From Warburgia ugandensis (lineage: Eukaryota > Streptophyta > Magnoliopsida > Canellales > Canellaceae): DNA of 64,000 nucleotides. The position numbers were made by a program, and so were the translations under genes. Below, in pieces: positions 46,500 to 58,779 of this stretch; the first letter of the stretch is position 1, and every line of letters begins with the position of its first letter. Below the pieces are notes generated by a model. The model was not told the origin of the DNA. It ran no database searches and worked only from the letters and a program-made list of their open reading frames with translations. The DNA lies in contig CP141132.1 in NCBI GenBank assembly GCA_035236585.1, positions 23,225,945-23,289,944 on the forward strand. The letters are read 5' to 3'.

Positions 46500-47338
46500 G
46501 GGTTAGAGTAGGATTCAGTGAAACACTAGCATATGATTTCATCAAATACTACATGTCATGATGTAAAAATGTAACTACTTTGGGGGTCAAGGCATAGACA
46601 CCTTCTATGTTGGGAAGCATATCCAGTAAATATGCATTTCCTTGTTCTACGGTCAAGTTTAGATTTATTATAGGGCATAAGTAGAGGGTAGCAGGCACAA
46701 CCAATTGTATGTAATTAGTTATAATCAAGATGATGTCCAAAATGCAAGAAGTAGGAAGTTATACCTTTTAACACTGGTGATGGGAGGTAGTTGATTGTGA
46801 AGACACTTGTTCGAAAAGCATCAGTTAGTTGAGGAAAGAGAGTCTGATCTCCTCAAAGTGATGGTATTTGCAATATGCAACATTGTTTTGTTGCTGGAGG
46901 TACCTATAAATTCTCTATCACCATCCATTTGTATGGTTTTAACCTTCAATTGTAGTTTATTTTCAATAAAGTTATGAAAAGGAAGTAAATTAAAAGATCA
47001 ATTTTGTTCTTTAGTGGAAACAACCAGGTATACCTAGAATAAACATCAATAATTATTAAATAGTATTTTGTGGTGGGCCCTGATACATTCATATGGAGTA
47101 CATCAAGACACTTCATCGAGTGAATGGAAGAATGTTGAAAGGGCAAGTTGTAGTGTTTCCCGGCAAGACAACTAGGAAGCACACCTCTCCTTACTGAAAG
47201 CCTTATAAGAGGTATGCTTTTATTTTTAATAAGATGTCACAACACCACATTTGACACATCACAAGCCTCATGTGCTACCATTCTTTGTGGCCTTGGAAGT
47301 AAGAAGAGTAGTAGGCTTCCATCCATGATCGGGTGATG
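46500..47338 (-). pseudogene. Copia integrase, degraded
   Basis: The zinc-binding C-terminus and core start are in the frame from 47182: LAGKHYNLPF, then CLDVLHMNVSGPTTKYYLII and IDVYSRYTWLFPLKNKIDLL. This is the LDL.H.D..GP....YF...ID..SRYTW pattern of copia core domains, with the first catalytic Asp replaced by Asn (HMN for HTD). The C-terminal part around 46700-46560 encodes DYNQLHTIGCACYPLLMPYN, then DRRTRKCIFTGYASQH, equivalent to the PLR..G..CYP....Y..HKL..R...C.FLGY motif. Interrupted upstream at 47342 by the CACTA element. Confidence 0.83.
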
Positions 47339-47341
47339 TGG
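47339..47341. repeat. CACTA target-site duplication TGG, left copy
   Basis: TGG precedes the element and follows it at 49529-49531. CACTA transposases make 3-bp duplications. Confidence 0.75.
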
Positions 47342-49528
47342 CACAACTAGATGGGAGGTTTTTAAAGTTAGTTAAAAACACTAATAGAAGTCAATTATCA
47401 AAGCAACTTCTATTGAGCCAACTTCAAAAACCAGTAAGAAAAGAAGTTGGAAAGAAATAGACTTTAAAAGTTGGTTTACATTATCGACTTTAAAAGTATG
47501 GGACTTTTCTAGTCAATTGATGGAAATCAACTTTAAAAGTGTTGAACTTTTAAAGTCTATTTATTATTTTTGAATTAATAGGTCCTTAAATTATGGATGA
47601 CTTTTAAAGTTGAAATGAAAAAACTGATTTTAAAAGTAATGTCAATTTTAATTTTCATGGCTTTACATTGCAATTATAAGCTACATTCTTCCATACATTC
47701 TATGTACTACTACTACATTGTTCTTGCATTATTTAAAGACATGGAAAACAAATTCACATTCGCTTATACATTCAAAAGAACATCCAAATTCAGCATCTAT
47801 CCACATTTATATAAATATATATATATAGCCTTTCTCTATCTTGAAAACACCTAAAAAAAGAAACCATAATACATTCACTACATCATCCACATTCACCTTC
47901 CAACATAAGAAATTCAAAGACATGAATAAAAAACTCATAAGTATCTACAAGTACACTTCTCCATACACACATATCTATTTACTTCCACACTCTACCTTAC
48001 CCTCACTCATTTTATAAAATGTATATACTTCAATGAAAATAATGAAAACTAGAAGAACACATGCATATCAATGAAGAAAATATTGTATTGATGGATAAGG
48101 TAATTTACATTGATGTAATTACTCTAATTGTTTTAATTAAAACTCCTCATATTCTTAGTCCATTTGCTTCATATTTCATTAAGTTTTGCTTTGGAGTAAC
48201 TCTTTTTATTTGCCAATTTGAAAAGCATAGCAGCCTACAATACATCATATTTAATTTAGTTGATATTCTTTTAAGCTAGAATTCATAAAAAATTATGAAA
48301 AAATATAAGATTATGACTAGTAAAAAGTGTCTTACATTTTTAAATTGTGACACACCAATACCATCAAGTATTAGGGTTCTCATGTATCTCAATACATTGT
48401 ACCTACACTACAAATTACATTATTGTCTAGGGCATTGTACAAGAGGAAAAGTAGAAAGGATCAATAAATCTAATATGTAATATTATTATTTTAGTTTATA
48501 AAATAGAGTCATTAAATATTTTCATACCGTGACATTCTTCCTAGTGAGTTTTGGTTGTTGCATAGTCTTAGTTATATTAGTCCATCTTAACCATGCATTA
48601 TAAATTTATATTTCAAATACATTATATACAAATAAAAAATTATTTATTTACTATACATAATACATGAATAAAAACAGAATGTGAGCCCACCATGCATATC
48701 CAAAACCAGCAGCATCCAGTGAGACCTATACATGCAATTATATGAATTACGATTAAAATTTACAATACTTATTTTTAGAATATAAGTTGCTAAGAAAATA
48801 AAAAAAATTAAAAATTAATTGTGATCATAGGAAATCACTAAGCCCTACCTCTTGGAGTACCAAAAGAACTTGGTAACATATGAACAACTCACCTCTCCAT
48901 TGGCCATTACTTCGCCACCCCATAAATGACATTAGGGTCAAGGAATTGATAAAATACATCCTTGACTACAAAAAGGCTCATTGTATTGTAATGAAGCTGC
49001 ACAAAAGAAATATTTATTACATACCTTGGAAACATAACACGTAATGTCAAGTATTATAGAGTTCAGGGTTCAGGGTTCAGTTTGTGTATAGGTGAAGACA
49101 ATTAGAAATGAAAAACAAAGATAGTTGTAAAAATTCATATAAGGGAGTCATACTTTTAAAGTTGCTTCTGAAAAATGACTTTAAAAATCATTTTGGAAAA
49201 TTGACTTCTAAAGATATTCTCGTGAGGAAAAAGTGTTTCCCGCCACATTAAAGTAAGGACTTTTAAAGTTGATTTCAAAAAACTTACTTGAAAAGTCCCC
49301 ACTTTTCAAGTCATTTCCCAAAACCAACTTCTAAAGCTATTCTTTCAACAACAAAAAAAAAAATTGTGTTTCCCACCACACTAATGAAGTCAGTTCATGA
49401 TGAACTATCTTCCTATGTATGATTTTTAAAGTCATTTTTTAAAAATCAACTTGTATTATTTTTACGAAGATGGTTAATTAAAAACCATCTTCTTTTAAGT
49501 GACTTTAAAAGCCCAAATTCTAGTAGTG
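47342..49528. mobile_element. Non-autonomous CACTA (En/Spm-type) DNA transposon, 2.19 kb
   Basis: The right terminus read on the minus strand is CACTACTAGAATTTGGGC. The left terminus is CACAACTAGATGGGAGG, an imperfect match. TGG flanks both ends. Both ends carry many subterminal copies of ACTTTTAAAGT-like motifs in both orientations (about 47350-47640 and 49150-49520), the usual transposase-binding arrangement of CACTA elements. The middle has no transposase similarity. It splits the copia relic between its integrase and pre-integrase regions, which confirms its borders. Confidence 0.85.
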
Positions 49529-49531
49529 TGG
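49529..49531. repeat. CACTA target-site duplication TGG, right copy
   Basis: Partner of 47339-47341. Confidence 0.75.
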
Positions 49532-50071
49532 ATGGAGTCTTTTCACTAGTTGGTCCCTAGTGAAGAACTATCCTTGTCTTGCAATCCTAAATAAGAAAAC
49601 CATTAAGTGAAAAATAAATATGTAGTTAAGATCATGAGTTGCTTTTGTGATAGAAAAAATATTATGTTTAAGTTTACGAATGCTAAGTATATTATCCATG
49701 GGTAATAGAGAATTAGGTTTTTGTATGAAATATATTTTTGACGTGTGAAATGGATAAAGAAGCACTACTCCATACTTGTGTAGATTTATTAATATAATAA
49801 TCAACTTTGTCTTGGATGAGTGGAATCAGAAATCATGTGATTGGTGGTATTCCCTATCCACCACCCATTGTTGATCTAAATTCCCAACATTCATTAATAA
49901 GAGTGCTTCAGTTAGATCACCTTTAGTTATCTTTCAATAACAATAGTGATTGAAAGTATGGCCTTGCTTATTACAATTAGAACTATACGGAGCAATCTTA
50001 CCAGATTTTGGAGGACCAAGTGTAAAATTTGATGCACTACTACCTGATCCAAAAAGATCCATGTCCATTGG
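49532..50071 (-). pseudogene. Copia gag C-terminus, protease and pre-integrase region, degraded
   Basis: Reading leftwards, a zinc knuckle NCNKQGHTFNHCYC lies at about 49990-49945 (the C..C.K.GH....C pattern, with the first Cys changed). It is followed by TEALLLMNVGNLDQQWVVD, the segment leading to the protease active site, whose DSGAT is not recognisable. The frame from 49804 reads PNSLLPMDNILSIRKLKHNI and FSITKATHDLN, matching the LPNVL..P.LKHNLLSISK..HD block before copia integrase. Confidence 0.75.
50067..50071. repeat. Target-site duplication ATTGG, left copy
   Basis: ATTGG abuts the TG of the left LTR; an exact copy is at 58775-58779. Confidence 0.92.
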
Positions 50072-50517
50072 TGTAATGCCCGAGCAATTTACACTATTTT
50101 TAACAAAAATGAATTGGACATTCTATAGGAAATGAAAAGTTCCCTTTTTGGAGATAAGGGTATTTTGGTCATTGCACCGTTCACCCTAACTAGACCCAGA
50201 AATTTGGTCCTAAGAATAGTACCCTTAGGTGCGTCTCAGAAAAAGGAATCCAACAAGACCAAAATCACCCAAAACGGAGTTAAAATGAGCAAGTTATGGT
50301 CCTTTGAAGTTCAAGGGCAAAAGTGTAAATTAATTCAAAAACGGATTTGGCTTGCGAAAACGGGGACCCGTTTTGATACGGGCACCCCTCTTCTTCCCAA
50401 ACCTCTTAGAGGGTTCTAGAACGGCGGTGTGCAGGGGAGAAACCACTGCCATTCTGGAGGTTTCTCCACCACCATTCCATGGCGGTAAGAACCCCCTCTA
50501 GAACCCTCTTCAAGCTC

Positions 50518-50525
50518 TATAAATA
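50518..50525 (+). promoter_or_regulatory. TATA box, 5' LTR
   Basis: TATAAATA in a CTC-TATAAATA-CAG context, about 450 bp into the LTR; conserved at 56641-56648 in the partner. Likely the Pol II start region of the element RNA. Confidence 0.75.
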
Positions 50526-50945
50526 CAGCTCTTGGGCGCCTCCAATGGCAGCCCAAAAGCCTGGGAAAAACCCATCGTGGAGAAGCAAACAAGAGGAGAA
50601 AACATGGACAAAACCCGACCATGAACCAGGTATGCCCAAAACCCCTCCAAACCCATCTCCCCCTTAGTCTTAGGATTAGTTCCCCCAAGTTTTTGCATGA
50701 AAAACCATGCAAAACGGGGCTCTAGGGAGCCACAAAGGACCCAGGGATGGTGCTTGGGGCATACTGGTTCGACAGGGTCAAACCAGGGGGTCCCTAGGAC
50801 GCCCAGGTCCCCATCAAACTGAAACGCACTCTGTGCGTTAAAGGAAGGACGATAAGCGCGTCCACGGATGCGCCGCAAACGAGAAAGACGGGGGGAAATC
50901 CGGTGCATCTACAGATGCGCCCGATGGGGCCCTCACCGTTGACGC

Positions 50946-50963
50946 GGGACGCGTTAGCGTCCC
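50946..50963 (+). other. GC-rich hairpin in the LTR transcript
   Basis: GGGACGC-GTTA-GCGTCCC is a perfect 7-bp stem with a 4-base loop, about 420 bp after the TATA box. The same hairpin is intact at 57069-57086 in the other LTR. Confidence 0.7.
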
Positions 50964-52670
50964 AAGCTTCCACCTCGTATGGACCTTATATGTACACTTG
51001 AGAGTAAAATGCCCATAACTTGGGTTCTAGGGCTCCGATTGAGGCGTCGCAAAAGGCGTTGTGTCCGTATCGATGATGCAGACACACCCAGACCATAAAA
51101 TACCTGATCAAGGCCCTATCTAAGGTGGGCATGACCCTTAAACTATGATAGTGACGCTAGGCCACTAAACCTTTGTAAACCTAACGATACCAAGGCCCAG
51201 TTATGACCTTAGGAGACCCATAGGCATGGGAATGAACCCTTAATGCCTAAGTAGTGAGATCAACCATTCTAAAACCTATAGAAATAGGCCAAGCTAACCT
51301 TGTTCCCCTAAACTATGAGCATGAGCGTACGAGGACAAGGGGGCTAGCGTGACCAAACCAGGTAGGTGCTCTATTGCTACTAGACTTTTAAAAAGAGCCC
51401 ATGAATGTTTCGAGAATGCATGTTTTAAGTATAAGTTATATGACTTGTTTAGCATGACTTAATTTTATAAATGAATTTAGCATGCATATGATAAATACAT
51501 TATGCACACACATGTTTTACAAATGATTGCATAGATTGCATGATTTGTGGTTATTGAGTTTTGAAAAATTGCATGTCCTTGAGGGTTACCAAAAGACGTT
51601 GGAGTGCCCAAAAGACACTAGGTAGGCAGTTGTGAGGGTCAGGCAATTGTGAGGGACCCAAAGAGGACAGGTTTTAAAAAAGAGGTTTTTGCTTGATTGA
51701 TTGTATATGATTTGGGCTAGTAAGCTTGTGGGCGTTATGCCGAGAGGTCTAGGGTGGCCTCCCAGCCTCTACCACCATTAGGTGGAAAGGGTACCACGCC
51801 GAAAAAAAGGCATGTCCCTACGTCGACTGCATGTGGTAGAGGGGCTACCACTGGTGTCACGGCACCGGGTCGAGGTGTCATATGCCCCGTGGAGGCTATG
51901 ACCGAGTGTCCCCAGGTACCCGGGGACCACATGGCGAGGAGGTCGTGGGCATAGTGGGCCCTATGTTTTTCAGGATTTACTTGCATTGCATATGGCATGA
52001 CATGAGGTTGGTCGACCATACCATATATCCATGAGTTGGATTCAGTTGAGCATCTTATGCATATCATTATGTTTATGATATATATGTTACTTTCGACTTG
52101 GATTATGCGATTCTTTAAGTCGTCAGTATTCTAATTCGACAATGGTTTTTAATATCAATATTGAACATGAGTGATCAAACATGCACATGTTTTAAAGAGC
52201 ATATGATTTTAAATAAAGCATGCATTATAAAACTAGTAGTGATAGACTCCTACTGAGTATAGTGTATACTCACCCAATCCTTATCATTTTTCAGGACAGC
52301 TCCACTCACGAGTAGAAGACACCTTAGGAAATGTTAGTACTAGGAGCAAGTAAAGCAAAAGGAGACAATTATACATGTAAGTAAACACTCTACCCTTTGG
52401 ACATGTATTTGTATTTATTTATAGTTGAAATTTGTGAGTGTATTTGGATAGACCTGGGAAAACATTTATGATTTCTAAAGTTTTTCAAAAACTACTTTGA
52501 TTGTTGTGAAAGCAAATGACACTAGGGGTTTTCAAAATGAGTTTAAATGAAAAGATTTTTCACTACATTGCATTGTTTTTATAAAAATGGTTTTCAAATA
52601 GGGATGCATCCCGCCTTAGGAATTGGATCTTGCATTTAAAAATACATGGGAAAACCCGGGTCATCACAGT

Positions 52671-52683
52671 TGGTATCAGAGCC
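52671..52683 (+). other. Primer-binding site, initiator tRNA-Met type
   Basis: TGGTATCAGAGCC lies two bases after the LTR end. It is a perfect match to the usual plant site. Confidence 0.9.
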
Positions 52684-55600
52684 AGGTTTTATCCTTTCAC
52701 AGCCAGTCCAGCATGTTCAAGGGTCATAGACAATGGAGAAAATTAAGAAGAAGTATTATAAATAGACGTAGTAGAAATGACTAGCATATTAATGCACAAG
52801 GCATTTCACTATAAACAAATAATTGAAAAAGGAGATGGGTCTAGCAAATACTTAGATATGGGATGGCTTAAATCCTATCCAAAACCATAGGAAATAAGGA
52901 TTGTTGTGCAGTGGTGCAAATAGGGAAACTCATATATGAATTAGATTATGATTAGAATGATGAATGAAGATGTTAGTGAACTTATTGGTAGATAATTCTG
53001 ACCCGTAATAGATCAATCTCACCAAAGGTGAATCGAAGAACCTAGATGGCTATCTTACCATCATAAAGAATATCAAAATATGAGTACAATATCAAAAAGG
53101 ATACAATATGAGTATGATAGGGGATGGAAAAGACAGACTTTGAGAAGATTTTGATGATAATCTAAGAGGGATGAGAATGCAAGATGATATTAGGAAATAA
53201 CTGTGACTCGTACTAGATCACAAAGGTATGGATCCTGAAAGACTTAGCTCAATTTTGGATACCTTAATTGGAGTCTCATGAAGAGTGAAGTGATATCGAA
53301 TAACAACTACCTGAGTATTATGGAGCAAAACAGAAGATGTGTACAAGTGACATATTGTGTGATTAAGAGGAATATAACATGAATATGATAAGGAACTGTA
53401 TTCGACCGAGTTATCAAAAGATTTTGATGATAATACTAGGGATGACAGATCTGTAACAATAAATTGATCCTAACAGGAACTTATAAGAGAAATTGATCTA
53501 GGTAGGCAAAAATGAGGATTTTGAAGAAAAGAGAGAAAGAGATAGAGATGTAACTATAAGTATTCAATGAATATTGAATATTCAAAAGAAGAAGATCATG
53601 ACTTTATATTCTTTCATCTTGAATCCTATAGGAAGGTAAACCAAATAAACGCGAAGGAATAATACTAGTTGAGTTGGTGATCTTATTGTAAAAGAGTATA
53701 AAAGAGAGAAAGCATATGGGGTTTAAGACTTTGAGTAGAGTATCGAATTTCAAGAGATTATGCGACAAGAAATTTTCGAAGAGGAATGGTGACCAACTAG
53801 AAATTAAATTCTACAAATGATTTGATGTCTATATCAATTATTGCAATCAGATTCTTATCGGATCCATTAGCTTATGGGGAACACCAATGGATATAGTCCA
53901 TAAAAAGGAAAATTTGGTGATATACTACCTTGCCAATAAAGTATATTGAAAAAGGAATGAAGCCAAGACAATGACTTGTCCATTTGTCTTTCTTTAGCAA
54001 GTAGGATCGAATTGAGGTCTTACTATCATAGATTTGGAAGAGCAAATATCTTAAGACCATTATTTAGTCATTACCTTTAGAGTACTGTTGACTAAATAAA
54101 GGTATCCCACCCTATTTAATCAAATATGTTAGTAGTCGAAGTTATATACTCAGAGGGATATTATAAGTATTTAGACATGAGTTTTACCTAAAAGAAGTTA
54201 CTTGTTAGACTAAGTCATTTGAGGGTATGAGGTTAGTTGATTAGGCCACATCATGGAGGAGCTACGAGTACAATGAATACAATAACAACTGAGACAGAAG
54301 CAAAAATAAGGAGCAATCTCCACCAATGAGATAGATTTTTCCAAACCTAAATATATACCATGACAAACCATAGAAATCACTATGGGTCTGAAAAATACTG
54401 CTGACTTGGATTGGAAAGAAAGGCAAAAAAGTACTAATCACTTTAGAGACCCTTGAGCTTATGACATAGATATATCTGGAAAGAGATCAAGAGGTAATCA
54501 AATAAAGTCCTTCTATGTCTAAGAAAATGTTTTATGCTTACCTGAGTGTTGTTAAACTTGTTGATTTAAGAGCTTCAGCATAACTTGATATAGTAGCTAT
54601 TGACTGAGAACTGCTATTATAAGCTAAGTATGAGGAGGCACTTGAAAGATAAATTTTGAGGAATTGAAAAAATCGCTACTTATGATGATGATACCCCCTG
54701 ACAATTAAGACTGAATGGTGGATGATAACGCAGTAATAAAAGATTGAACAACATATTGATATAGGGAATGGAAGGAGAAAAGTTGAGGTGGCCAGCGCAT
54801 TATAAGGTGAGATTTGATGTTACATTACCTTTAGACAAAAAGTTAGTTGTTATGTGCATATACCAAGTACGAAAAATAAATTGAAGGAATTTCCTGAGGA
54901 CTAACCTTACTAGATCAAGTATAGAACATTTGGTCTAAAAGGTTACGAAGAAAACCATCAAGCAAAGAAAGGATAAAGAAGACAATGACAATGGATTCAA
55001 CCATGACCTAGTAAGGGTACTCGGTTATGAATAAGAGACTTTTTGCATAAATGGGAACATTGTTGGAAATCCTAATGACAAATTGATGTGAATAGTGAGA
55101 TAGGCCTCTGGACGAGAACATTTGACCATGATGATGAATTAACCATAAAACATTTGACATGAGTTTGCATAAACTCTTCACGGAGAAAAGCATTTGATGG
55201 CTTCAATATCTATGAAACTTGATGTACAGTTCAGATATCCTAATCGTAATATGAGATCGTATTATTGATGGAGGATGCTACTTGAATTATTTCATGGGTT
55301 TATTTTGAATATAATATAGGGTGAGGACCCAAGTTAGAGTAGAAAAAGCAATAGACAGGAAATTTGAAGTTAATCAAGGGTTTGGCTTTATCATTAATAT
55401 AATTGGAGGACACATGATACCATATCAGCTATTGAAGTATCTTGGTGGAAAATATAAAGTGAAGAAGATAAGAAGAAAAATTAGACATGCGGGAAAGAAT
55501 GTAGCTTTTTGGACTCTTGCTAACAACATACAACCAACCATTAGAAGGAGACGTTGATGATGAATAGATCACTTGATAGAAGACAAGAGGAAAAAAGGGA

Positions 55601-56179
55601 TTATCCTATGCTATTCAAAATGAAATAGGAGGAATAAGATCATATGATCTCAAAGAAGTATGAAGTAATTTATGTACGAGTAGGAGAGTATAGTCATCTA
55701 AGGAGACTATCCTATACATGATCAAAGGCATATGAGCATCTAAGAATGGGTAGCTATACGAAATACAGATAGAAACCAGTAATGATATACTGGCACGCAT
55801 GGGACTATGTATCAGAGTACGCAGCAAAAGCGACCCATATATACTTAAAGTAAACAGATAAGATATATTGACGATATGTGTGTGTGTGTGTGTGTAAGGC
55901 CTTGTGGAAGGAATTATAACGAGGATAAATTGAGAATGTACCTAGGATTGGTTACAAGATAGTATGATTAGCATTTTAAGGACAACATTACTCCAAGTAT
56001 TAACCCAATTAGAGTATTAGATAGCAGAATAATGGATTCATCGACAACAGGGTATGGGAATAAAGCACAGGAATTTTTGTAGTTCGAGTTTTAAGGGAGT
56101 CTTCAGGAAGAATATGTCTTATAAAAAAGACAGCTGACTTGAAGGTAAGGATTTGTGGAATTTCGAGGATAAAATTCTT
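52684..56179 (+). other. Non-coding interior of the LARD-like element
   Basis: 3.5 kb of A/G-rich sequence with dense stops in all frames. The longest open stretch (55321-55557, Lys/Arg-rich, 78 residues) has no motif I recognise. Near 56157 a short TGGAATTTCGAGGATAAA segment resembles the last codons of chromovirus pol polyproteins (NFEDEIL), which hints at descent from a coding element. A GT repeat lies at 55878-55898. Confidence 0.7.
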
Positions 56180-56188
56180 TTAAGGGGG
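56180..56188 (+). other. Polypurine tract of the LARD-like element
   Basis: TTAAGGGGG lies six bases before the 3' LTR start at 56195. Confidence 0.75.
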
Positions 56189-56194
56189 TAATAA

Positions 56195-58774
56195 TGTAAT
56201 GCCCGAGCAATTTACACTATTTTTAACAAAAATGAATTGGACATTCTATAGGAAATGAAAAGTTCCCTTTTTGGAGATAAGGGTATTTTGGTCATTTCAC
56301 CGTTCACCCTGACTAGACCCAGAAATTTGGTCCTGAGAATAGTACCCTTAGGTGCGTCTCAGAAAAAGGAATCCAACAAGACCAAAATCACCCAAAACGG
56401 AGTTAAAATGAGCAAGTTATGGTCCTTTGAAGTTCAAGGGCAAAAGTGTAAATTAATTCAAAAACGGATTTGGCCTGAGAAAACGGGGACCCGTTTTGAT
56501 ACGGGCACCCCTCTTCTTCCCAAACCTCTTAGAGGGTTCTAGAACGGCGGTGTGCAGGGGAGAAACCACTGCCATTCTGGAGGTTTCTCCACCACCATTC
56601 CATGGCGGTAAGAACCCCCTCTAGAACCCTCTTCAAGCTTTATAAATACAGCTCTTGGGAGCCTCCAATGGCAGCCCAAAAGCTTGGGAAAAACCCATCA
56701 TGGAGAAGCAAACAAGAGGAGAAAATGTGGAAAAAACCCGGCCATGAACCAGGTATGCCCAAAACCCCTCCAAACCCATCTCCCCCTTAGTCTTAGGATT
56801 AGTTCCCCCAAGTTTTTGCATGAAAAACCATGCAAAACGAGGCTCTAGGGAGCCACAAAGGACCCAAGGACGGTGCTTGGGGCGTACTGGTTCGACAGGG
56901 TCAAACCAGGGGGTCCCTAGGACGCCCAGGTCCCCATCAAACTGAAACGCACTCTATGCGTTAAAGGAAGGACGATAGGCACGTCCACGGATGCGCCGCA
57001 AACGAGAAAGACGGGGGGAAATCCGGTGCGTCTGCAGACGCTCCCGATGGGGCCCGCACTGCTGACGTGGGACGCGTTAGCGTCCCGGACTTCCACCTCG
57101 TATGGGCCTTATATGTACACTTGAGAGTAAAATGCCCATAACTTGGGTTTTAGGGATCCGATTGAGGCGTCGCAAAAGGCGTTGTGTCCGTATTGACGAC
57201 GCGGACACACCCAGACCATAAAATACCTGATCAAGGCCCTATCTAAGGTGGGCATGACCCTTAAACTATGATAGTGATGCTGAGCCACTAAACCTTTGTA
57301 AACCTGACGATACCAAGGCCCAGTTATGACCTTAGGAGACCCATAGGCATGAGAATGAACCCTTAATGCCTAAGTAGTGAGATCAACCATTCTAAAACCT
57401 ATAGAAATAGGCCAAGCTAACCTTGTTCCCCTAAACTATGAGCATGAGCGTACGAGGACAAGGGGGCTAGCGTGACCAAACCAGGTAGGTGCTCTATTGC
57501 TACTAGACTTTTAAAAGGAGCCCATGATTGTTTTGAGAATGCATGTTTTAAGTATAAGTTATATGACTTGTTTAGCATGACTTAATTTTATAAATGAATT
57601 CAGCATGCATATGATAAATACATTATGCAGAGACATGTTTTACAAATGATTGCATAGATTGCATGATTTGCGGTTATTGAGTTTTGAAAATTTGCATGTC
57701 CTTGAGGGTTATCAAAAGACGTTGGAGTGCCCAAAAGACGCTAGATAGGCAGTTGTGAGGGACCCAAAGAGGACAGGTTTTGAAAAAGTGGTTTTTGCTT
57801 GATTGATTGTATATGATTTGGGCTAGTAAGCTTGTGGGCGCTATGCCGAGAGGTCTGGGGTGGCCTCCCAGCCTCTACCACTATTAGGTGGAAAGGGTAT
57901 CATCCAAAAAAAAAGGCATGTCCCTACGTCGACTGCATGTGGTACAGGGGGCTACCACTGGTGTCACGGCACTGGGTCGAGGTGTCATATGCCCCGTGGA
58001 GGTTATGACCGAGTGTCCCCAGGTACCCGGGGACCACACGGCGAGGGGGTCATGGGCATAGTGGGCCCTATGTTTTTGAGGATTTACTTGCATTGTATAT
58101 GGCATGTCATGAGGTTGGTCGACCATACCATATATCCATGAGTTGGATTCAGTTGAGCATCTTATGCATATCATTATGTTTATGATATCTATGTTACTTT
58201 CGACTTGGATTATGTGATTCTTTAAGTCATCAGTATTCTAATTCGACAATGGTTTTTAATATCAATATTGAACATGAGTAATCAAACATGCACATGTTTT
58301 AAAGAGCATATGATTTTAAATAAAGCATGCATTATAAAACTAGTAGTGATAGACTCCTACTGAGTATAGTGTATACTCACCCAATCCTTATCATTTTTCA
58401 GGACAGCTCCACTCACGAGTAGAAGACGCCTCAAGAAATGTTAGTGCTACAAGCAAGTAAATCAAAAGGAGACAATTATACATGTAAGTAAACACTCTAC
58501 CCTTTGGACATGTATTTGTATTTATTTATAGTTGGACTGTGAGCTGTGACTGGATAGACCTGGGAATACATTTATGATTTCTGAAGTTTTTCAAAAACTA
58601 CTTTGATTGTTGTGAAAGCAAATGACACTCGGGGTTTTCAAAATGAGTTTAAATGAAAAGATTTTCTGCTGCATTGCATTGTTTATATAAAAATGGTTTT
58701 CAAATAGGGATGCATCCCGCCTTAGGAATTAGATCTTGCAATTAAAAATGCATGGGAAAACTAGGGTTGTCACA
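56195..58774 (+). repeat. 3' LTR of the non-coding element
   Basis: It starts TGTAATGCCC and ends GGTTGTCACA, followed by ATTGG. It lacks the extra 17 bp that the 5' LTR has near 51637. Confidence 0.95.
56641..56648 (+). promoter_or_regulatory. TATA box, 3' LTR
   Basis: TATAAATA, the equivalent of 50518-50525. In a 3' LTR it could drive transcripts outwards into the flanking copia sequence. Confidence 0.65.
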
Positions 58775-58779
58775 ATTGG
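58775..58779. repeat. Target-site duplication ATTGG, right copy
   Basis: Exact partner of 50067-50071. Confidence 0.92.

Larger units (their letters stand above)
50072..52668 (+). repeat. 5' LTR of the non-coding element
   Basis: It starts TGTAATGCCC and ends GTCATCACA. It carries a TATA box at 50518 and, downstream, a GC-rich stretch (about 50700-51080) unlike the AT-rich surroundings. Small frames on both strands recur in the partner LTR only because the LTRs are copies of each other. Confidence 0.95.
50072..58774 (+). mobile_element. Young LTR retrotransposon without recognisable coding region (LARD-like)
   Basis: LTRs 50072-52668 and 56195-58774 are nearly identical, differing by scattered substitutions and one 17-bp length change. 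They have TG...CA ends and a perfect ATTGG duplication, and they cut a copia gag. The 3.5-kb interior has a primer site and a polypurine tract but no gag or pol similarity that I can detect on either strand. This combination fits a large non-autonomous derivative that depended on proteins from a related gypsy element. Confidence 0.88.

Noticed and set aside
50132..50419. 95-residue frame present in both LTRs of the young element (also 56255-56542)
   Set aside because: The two copies are conserved because the LTRs are copies of each other. The frame lies upstream of the TATA box and has no recognised motif. The opposite-strand frames near 50416-50908 and 56633-56821 were rejected for the same reason.
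50908..50925. Apparent compensatory change between the young LTRs (GCATCTACAGATGC at 50908 and GCGTCTGCAGACGC near 57027)
   Set aside because: Both altered pairs are CG to TG or CA. Independent methylation-driven deamination explains them without selection for pairing.
55321..55557. 78-residue Lys/Arg-rich frame in the non-coding interior
   Set aside because: No motif, no start context, and a length expected by chance in A/G-rich sequence.
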